This document shows, piece after piece, positions 60,101 to 64,000 of a stretch of 64,000 nt of DNA. A model generated the notes under the pieces. The model made no database searches and was not told where the DNA came from. It saw nothing but the letters and a program-made list of their open reading frames with translations. Location of the stretch: NCBI GenBank assembly GCA_035356615.1, contig DAOQSN010000015.1, forward strand, positions 1 to 64,000. Direction: 5' to 3'. The stretch is from JAKQDH01 sp029558835 (lineage in GTDB: Bacteria; Planctomycetota; Phycisphaerae; UBA1845). The translations under genes were made by a program, and so were the position numbers. How positions within the stretch are numbered: position 1 is the stretch's first letter; every line of letters starts with the position of its first letter.

Positions 60101-63100
60101 GTCGGTGGCGCCGTCACCGGCGATACCGCCGGCGGCATCATCGACATCGACAACACGACGACCTTCAGCGGCACGGTGGACGCCAACGCCGCCCTCACGG
60201 TCGACGTCGCCAACGGCGAAACGATGACCATAGCCAACGGTGTCGACACAAACACCAGCACCCTGACCCTCAGCGGCACGGGTACGGTGAGCAAGGTGGA
60301 CATCGACGGCGCGGGTGGCGCGGTGAACACCACCGCCAACGGCGTCATCACCACGCTGACGCAGACTGCCAGCGGCAGCCTCAATATCGACGACGATTTC
60401 ACGATCACGAATGACATGACGGTCGGAGCCACCCTGGCGGTGGACGTGGCCGCCACCAAGACCCTCAGCTTCACCAACAACAACGGCACCGATGACGGGT
60501 TCGACGTGGGCGCCAACACGCTCACCGTCTCCGGCGACGGCACCATCGACGAGGTGACACTCGACACGGCCGCCTTCACGCTCGACGTGGACGACGGTGA
60601 CATTACCGTCTCGTCGCTCAACGTCAGCGCGGCCGGGACCCTGGACATCGCCACCGGGCAGACCTGGAGCCATACCTTTGCCGCCGACACCAACAACCTG
60701 ACCCTGAGTGGCGGGGGGACGCTCGACACGCTCACCATCACCGTCCCCGACAGCGCCACGCGGACAATCACCGTGTCCACGGGGGTCACTCCTACCATCA
60801 CCACCTTCACGCCCACCTGGGCGGGGTCCGGCACCCTGCTCTTCACCACCACCGGCAACCTGGCCGTCACGAGTAAGCTGACGCCGGACGCCGGTAACAC
60901 GGTGCAGAAGACCGGCGCGGGTACCCTGACGCTCACGGGCGGCTTCGGGCTGGACAACGCCAACGTGGACCTGGACATCGACACCGGCACGGTGGTCGTC
61001 GGCGTGGCCGGCGGTGGCGACGCCGCCGTGAACCTGACCTTCGGGGATGACGCCAACTCCGTCGACGTCGCCAACGGCGCCACCCTGACCACCTTCGGCG
61101 CGATCACCGGCGTCGCCGGCGGCAACACCAACTTCAGCGTGGGCGCCACCGGTACGCTCAATCTCAATGCCAGCGCCGGCAAGACTCTGACCATCGCGCA
61201 GAACAACGACTTTGAGTGGGACGGGACCATCAACATCGCCGGCACGAACAGCGACTACACGCTGGCCGGCGCGTTCATCTATCAGATGGGCAGCGTCAAC
61301 ATCAACACCACCGGCTCGCTGATCTATACGGTGACCGAAGGCAAGATCGACTTCCAACCCGGCTCGACGGTGACCCTGACGGGCAACGCCACGCTGACGC
61401 TGGGCAGCAACACCGACGGGCAGGAGGTCATCCTCGACACCGTCGGCGACACCGGCACCTTCACCATCAACCGGGGTGCCTCGGACAACCTCACCTTCGA
61501 TCACACCAGCGTCTCCCGCTGCACCTACGCCAGCAACAGCGGTTGCGGTGCCACGGGCGACAGCATCACGCTGACGAACGTGGACCTCGGCACCGGCACC
61601 AACAACTGGATGAACGGGTGCCCAGGCCCTGCCGGTGGCGGCGGCTACACTCCGCCCGCCAACGACAATGCCAATGAGAACGACAACGAGCCGGAACAGG
61701 ACGACCAGTTCGCCACCGACGCTGCGAACGCCGTCGCCAGCAGCAGCGGCACCGCGACCGTCTCGATGGAGACGCCCTCCGGCACCTCGGCCCGGGTCTC
61801 CGTCAGCGGATTGACCGCCGGCGCCGAAGTCTCGGCGACGCTCGAGGACGGCAACTCCGTCGGCACCACCGCAGGCATGGTCGGCGGCAACGGCGCAGGC
61901 AACGCCGTCCCGCGCACGCTCACCCTCACCAGTTCGGCTGAGGACGGGACGTTCGAGGCCGTGGTACGGCTCATCCTCACCGCCTCCGACCTCGCCACCG
62001 CGGACGTGTCGGGTGAGCAAGTCGGCCTGTACGTCTACGACCAGCCCACCCAAACCTGGACCCTGGCGGGCTGGAACAACCGCGGGCAGAGCACGCCCAC
62101 CGGTACCGTCGGTGACTACGGCGTTTACACTGATTCCGCCGGCCGGACCGTCGTCTGGGCGACCGTGGACCACTTCTCCATCTTCGCCGCCGGAGAGGTG
62201 AACGCCTACACCTTGGACACCTCCGCATCCCCGGAGGCGGGCGGCTCGGTCACGACGGCACCGTCCCTCAGTGTTTACTCAGAGGGAATGACGGTTAGCC
62301 TGACCGCAACGCCGGCCAGTGGCTATGAGTTCCTCGGTTGGTCGGGAGATGTGGCGCAGGCCGACGCCGGCGACCCGCAACTGACCGTCACCATGGACGC
62401 TGCCCGCAGCCTCGTCGCCGAGTTCGGCGAAGTGCAATACTACTACTCGCTCGCGCTGACCATCGACGGCGAGAACGGTGGCACCGTGACCGTCTCTCCT
62501 GACCAGGACGAGTACCTGGAGGGAACGGTCGTGACCCTGACGGCCGTGCCGGCCAACGGTTATGAGTTCGCCGGCTGGTCCGGCGACGTCACCGCCACCA
62601 CGACCCGCATCACCGTGACCATGGACGAGTCCAAGTCCCTCGCGGCCCGGTTCGTGCAGACGGTCAATCAGTACCGGCTCGTCGTGGCCGTCGACCCGAT
62701 CGGTGCGGCGGATGTCGTGATGTCGCCGAACCGCGACTACTACGACGCGGGCACGCGGGTGACCCTCACCGTCGTGCCGAAGACGGGCTACAGCTTCGAG
62801 CGCTGGGTCGGCAGTGCTTCCAGCACCCGCTCGACCCTGACGGTGACTGTCAACAGTGACATGCAGATCACCGCGATGATGGCACCCGCCCAGACGCTGC
62901 TGTACCAACTCTCGATCGTCGTCGAGCCGGTACGCGGCGGGCGCGTCGTCATGCCGGCCGAACTTACCAATGAGTTCGAGCCGGGCGGGACCACCACCCT
63001 GACCGCCGTGCCCGAGGACGGCTACGAGTTCGTCGGCTGGGACGGCGACGTCGACGGTACCGACAACCCCATTACCGTGACCGTCTACGATGACACGACC

Positions 63101-63229
63101 GTCATCGCCCGGTTCCAGCGGATCGCCGGTACGCCGAACACCAGGTTCTGCGGCGCTACCGGGATGATCATCTGGCCGCTGACGTTCCTGATGCTGGTCG
63201 GGACGCGCTGCCGGAAGTGGCGGCGGTAA
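57113..63229 (+). CDS. Giant secreted surface protein with beta-repeats and four InlB-type domains
   Basis: 2,038 residues from the ATG at 57113 (AGGAG eight bases upstream). A long signal peptide (QLLPLLLAGLVLVLGAPTAWAA) precedes about 1,450 residues of Thr/Asn/Asp/Gly-rich repeats such as TLTLSGTGTVSKVDIDGAGG and TLDVNASGTITTL. These are predicted to form a long beta-solenoid, as in filamentous adhesins. A GCPGPAGGGGYTPP linker and an Asn/Asp-rich spacer lead to a ZU5-like segment (about 1545-1695; LTSSAEDGTFEAVVRL, TVDHFSIFAAG). Four repeats of about 70 residues follow, each with GYEF-GW-GDV or close (InlB B-repeat/Flg_new type). The tail has FCGATG, a hydrophobic helix and RCRKWRR, probably an envelope anchor. 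A terminator follows. Confidence 0.85.
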   Translation: MRSHPMPSRLLCGRSFRIPNRGDTVQLLPLLLAGLVLVLGAPTAWAADPNPASSGTYSMQNWVDGGFTDSDDLTVDPSISITIQMDANSPKIANFTIGAGSTVTIDFLAFGNKFKIGDGATAGTITYGSATSVLRVAGTNASAGFQATANTNTAITITATAGSTPVNVADYGAGVLANNWFLADHGLTVSSANITSCTLDTIYIGGNSANTKLTFGMTTALTQIVPQGDFGVTIGQDVTVTVDNNNAITMSTGDVLTVTGNAGGGTETFDAEIVLSGGEINFVTAAVQGTGIEVDSNGGIIDADASCTVTMGTIAGNLTLEPAVGTTITGTFDIDANMLTLNDVGTVSAVTMDTAGGTLDVNASGTITTLTFTSNSTIDLDVDTKALTVTNPITLGAYTMSIVGSGAGGAETLTATVNMTSGSSSIAVTGADADNIGGLTVNVSADNATIDTDINTNFTAVAMTADTGDLTLQVGAKTFAGPITVNNNTLLIAEAGAGTLSSVTLNSASGVVDLNTAKTITALNATLTTGSATLHNGATLGGTITLSGAGGTLLVDETGQLTNVVISGAGATLDVNATCTVSGTFDLTASAIVDVAPTKTLTASDGIDTQTNTLTLPGTGTVSAVDLDGAAGSVAFSAAGTVTTLTTTALGTITANANATITTLSLGGNLGITFGNGVNLTVTNNFNVGANTLTLTGSGGGAQETFTTSGANGIVLNNNGSNLTVAETAAADDLTGFKVTVSGAVSPNIDINETCSPASITQTATAASTLTMTVAGVKTCTTTVNIHDNTLTLDGTGTVSTVTTGTTGGTLDVNESCTVGTLTLSSLAATEGFTLDVAGTKNLTITNAVSVPAGVILTYKGENAANTKTLTLTGGLSLAGNASELALTTDVSGTMAIAGTITSASNTSATIIDLNTKTNTLTDLELDDSCTIECDSSADTCTLTIASAVNVDAGAVLKFTGTDDANADTLTFTGGLSLNGAAAELEVSGDATTAMVVGGAVTGDTAGGIIDIDNTTTFSGTVDANAALTVDVANGETMTIANGVDTNTSTLTLSGTGTVSKVDIDGAGGAVNTTANGVITTLTQTASGSLNIDDDFTITNDMTVGATLAVDVAATKTLSFTNNNGTDDGFDVGANTLTVSGDGTIDEVTLDTAAFTLDVDDGDITVSSLNVSAAGTLDIATGQTWSHTFAADTNNLTLSGGGTLDTLTITVPDSATRTITVSTGVTPTITTFTPTWAGSGTLLFTTTGNLAVTSKLTPDAGNTVQKTGAGTLTLTGGFGLDNANVDLDIDTGTVVVGVAGGGDAAVNLTFGDDANSVDVANGATLTTFGAITGVAGGNTNFSVGATGTLNLNASAGKTLTIAQNNDFEWDGTINIAGTNSDYTLAGAFIYQMGSVNINTTGSLIYTVTEGKIDFQPGSTVTLTGNATLTLGSNTDGQEVILDTVGDTGTFTINRGASDNLTFDHTSVSRCTYASNSGCGATGDSITLTNVDLGTGTNNWMNGCPGPAGGGGYTPPANDNANENDNEPEQDDQFATDAANAVASSSGTATVSMETPSGTSARVSVSGLTAGAEVSATLEDGNSVGTTAGMVGGNGAGNAVPRTLTLTSSAEDGTFEAVVRLILTASDLATADVSGEQVGLYVYDQPTQTWTLAGWNNRGQSTPTGTVGDYGVYTDSAGRTVVWATVDHFSIFAAGEVNAYTLDTSASPEAGGSVTTAPSLSVYSEGMTVSLTATPASGYEFLGWSGDVAQADAGDPQLTVTMDAARSLVAEFGEVQYYYSLALTIDGENGGTVTVSPDQDEYLEGTVVTLTAVPANGYEFAGWSGDVTATTTRITVTMDESKSLAARFVQTVNQYRLVVAVDPIGAADVVMSPNRDYYDAGTRVTLTVVPKTGYSFERWVGSASSTRSTLTVTVNSDMQITAMMAPAQTLLYQLSIVVEPVRGGRVVMPAELTNEFEPGGTTTLTAVPEDGYEFVGWDGDVDGTDNPITVTVYDDTTVIARFQRIAGTPNTRFCGATGMIIWPLTFLMLVGTRCRKWRR

Positions 63230-63289
63230 TCCACCTGGCGGCGGAGCCCCTACCCGGGGTCGCCGCCTGACCATGAGGTACTGACCCAT

Positions 63290-63332
63290 ACCGGTGCTGG
63301 GACGGGTTGCTCCAACCCGTTCCAGCACCGGT
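63290..63332 (+). terminator. Terminator-like stem-loop after the surface-protein gene
   Basis: ACCGGTGCTGGGACGGGTTG pairs with CAACCCGTTCCAGCACCGGT around a 3-base loop, a stem of nearly 20 bp, followed by CTTCTG rather than a full T-run. It is the strongest hairpin in this interval and separates the gene from the next promoter. Confidence 0.7.
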
Positions 63333-63376
63333 CTTCTGCGCACTTCCCTCCCCCCGTGTCGTGCCCGCCTGACCCT

Positions 63377-63404
63377 ATGACAGGTCGTCGCGCCCACCTA
63401 TAAT
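63377..63404 (+). promoter_or_regulatory. Promoter of the cobalamin adenosyltransferase gene
   Basis: ATGACA at 63377-63382 (5 of 6 matches to TTGACA), a 16-base spacer and a perfect TATAAT at 63399-63404. The start near 63411 leaves a leader of about 20 nt to the ATG at 63430. No cobalamin riboswitch fits in this short space. Confidence 0.65.
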
Positions 63405-63429
63405 ACGCCCGGCAACGGGAGCGACGCTG

Positions 63430-64000
63430 ATGAAGCTGTACACGCGCAGCGGCGATGGGGGCGAAACCGGCCTCTACGGCGGGGCCCGGGTCCTTAAGTG
63501 CCACCTCCGCATCGCCGCTTGTGGCGACGTGGACGAAACCAACGCCGCGCTCGGCCTGGTGCTGGCGGCCGGATGTGATGCTGAGACCGGCGAGACCATC
63601 CGGCTCATCCAACGGGACTTGTTCTCGGCCGGCGCGGAACTGGCCGACATCCCGGCGGGCGGAGCCCGCCCGACCCGGCCGCAGGCGCGGGGTTCAGTCC
63701 CCGTGCGGCTCGAGGATCAGGTGGCCCGGCTGGAACAGTGGATCGACGCCGCCTGCGCTGAAGCCGGTCCCTTGCGGCACTTCGTGTTGCCGGGCGGGAC
63801 AGCCGCCGCCGCCGCCCTGCACGCCGCACGCACCGTCTGCCGGCGGGCTGAACGTAGCGTCGTCGCGCTCGCCCAGCAGGAACCCGTCGCCCGGGGTATA
63901 CTCGCCTACCTGAACCGTTTGAGTGACCTGCTGTTCGCCCTCGCTCGGCGGGCAAACCATCGGGCAGGCACCCCGGATATCCTGTGGAGCGGACCCGCTG
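63430..64000 (+). CDS. PduO-type ATP:cob(I)alamin adenosyltransferase (3' end cut by window)
   Basis: 190 codons are visible and the frame is still open at the window edge. The start ATG has GGGAG nine bases upstream. The PduO signature is clear: KLYTRSGDGGETGLYGG at the N-terminus (ATP site), then FVLPGGTAAAAALHAARTVC followed by RRAERSVVAL (active-site helix with the conserved Arg and Glu), and YLNRLSDLLFALAR. An insert at about 78-95 (AGGARPTRPQARGSV) looks like a lineage-specific loop. It transfers adenosyl from ATP to cob(I)alamin to make coenzyme B12. It has its own promoter and no cobalamin genes beside it in the window. Confidence 0.92.
   Translation, partial: MKLYTRSGDGGETGLYGGARVLKCHLRIAACGDVDETNAALGLVLAAGCDAETGETIRLIQRDLFSAGAELADIPAGGARPTRPQARGSVPVRLEDQVARLEQWIDAACAEAGPLRHFVLPGGTAAAAALHAARTVCRRAERSVVALAQQEPVARGILAYLNRLSDLLFALARRANHRAGTPDILWSGPA

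Noticed and set aside
63405..63429. Cobalamin riboswitch before the adenosyltransferase gene
   Set aside because: The leader after the TATAAT is only about 20 nt, far too short for such an element.

Overview
High-GC bacterial chromosome segment, most likely from a member of the Planctomycetota. This is inferred from the combination of features; no marker gene was compared. Supporting features are an ECF sigma factor directly upstream of a membrane Ser/Thr kinase with TPRs, a PEP-CTERM protein, dockerin-like C-termini, very large secreted repeat proteins, long intergenic spaces filled with small dispersed repeats, and frequent GTG/TTG starts. I see no rRNA, transposase, integrase, prophage or CRISPR array.

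Layout. 0.3-6.5 kb: a 2H phosphoesterase, a LamG remnant, the ECF sigma/kinase pair, a 147-bp tandem repeat array, a diiron MBL-fold protein and a PEP-CTERM protein. 6.5-7.5 kb: gene-poor. 7.5-13.7 kb (minus strand): a tight three-gene operon of a TerB-N/TerB/TerB-C protein, a BrxD-like DUF2791 P-loop ATPase and a BrxHI/Lhr-like SF2 helicase. It starts about 160 bp beyond the 3' end of a tRNA-Gly gene. This is the best candidate for an under-described system here (DNA processing or anti-phage defence).

14.5-35.5 kb (plus strand): a small lipoprotein, then a long type II secretion/type IV pilus-like locus: two GspE/PilB-type ATPases, a PilT-type ATPase, one GspF/PilC platform protein, five prepilin-like proteins and a very large GspK-like protein. 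A secreted protein with 13 six-cysteine repeats and a dockerin-like tail follows and may be a substrate. The secretin, the GspL/M-like parts and the prepilin peptidase are not in the window. Two prepilin leaders have been lengthened in frame by dispersed repeats.

36-64 kb: a class V aminotransferase, tRNA-Arg(CCG), a hybrid histidine kinase, two small lipoproteins, an OprB-like porin, an HD-domain phosphohydrolase, an RND/MMPL transporter, a HAD hydrolase, a secreted prolyl oligopeptidase, an HD-GYP-like protein lacking two metal ligands, an RND adaptor, a GT-C/TPR membrane protein carrying an in-frame repeat insertion, a ~2,000-residue surface protein and the start of a PduO-type cobalamin adenosyltransferase cut by the window edge.

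At least two ~100-bp terminal-inverted-repeat element families (A and B below) and several shorter palindromic families are scattered between, and sometimes inside, genes.
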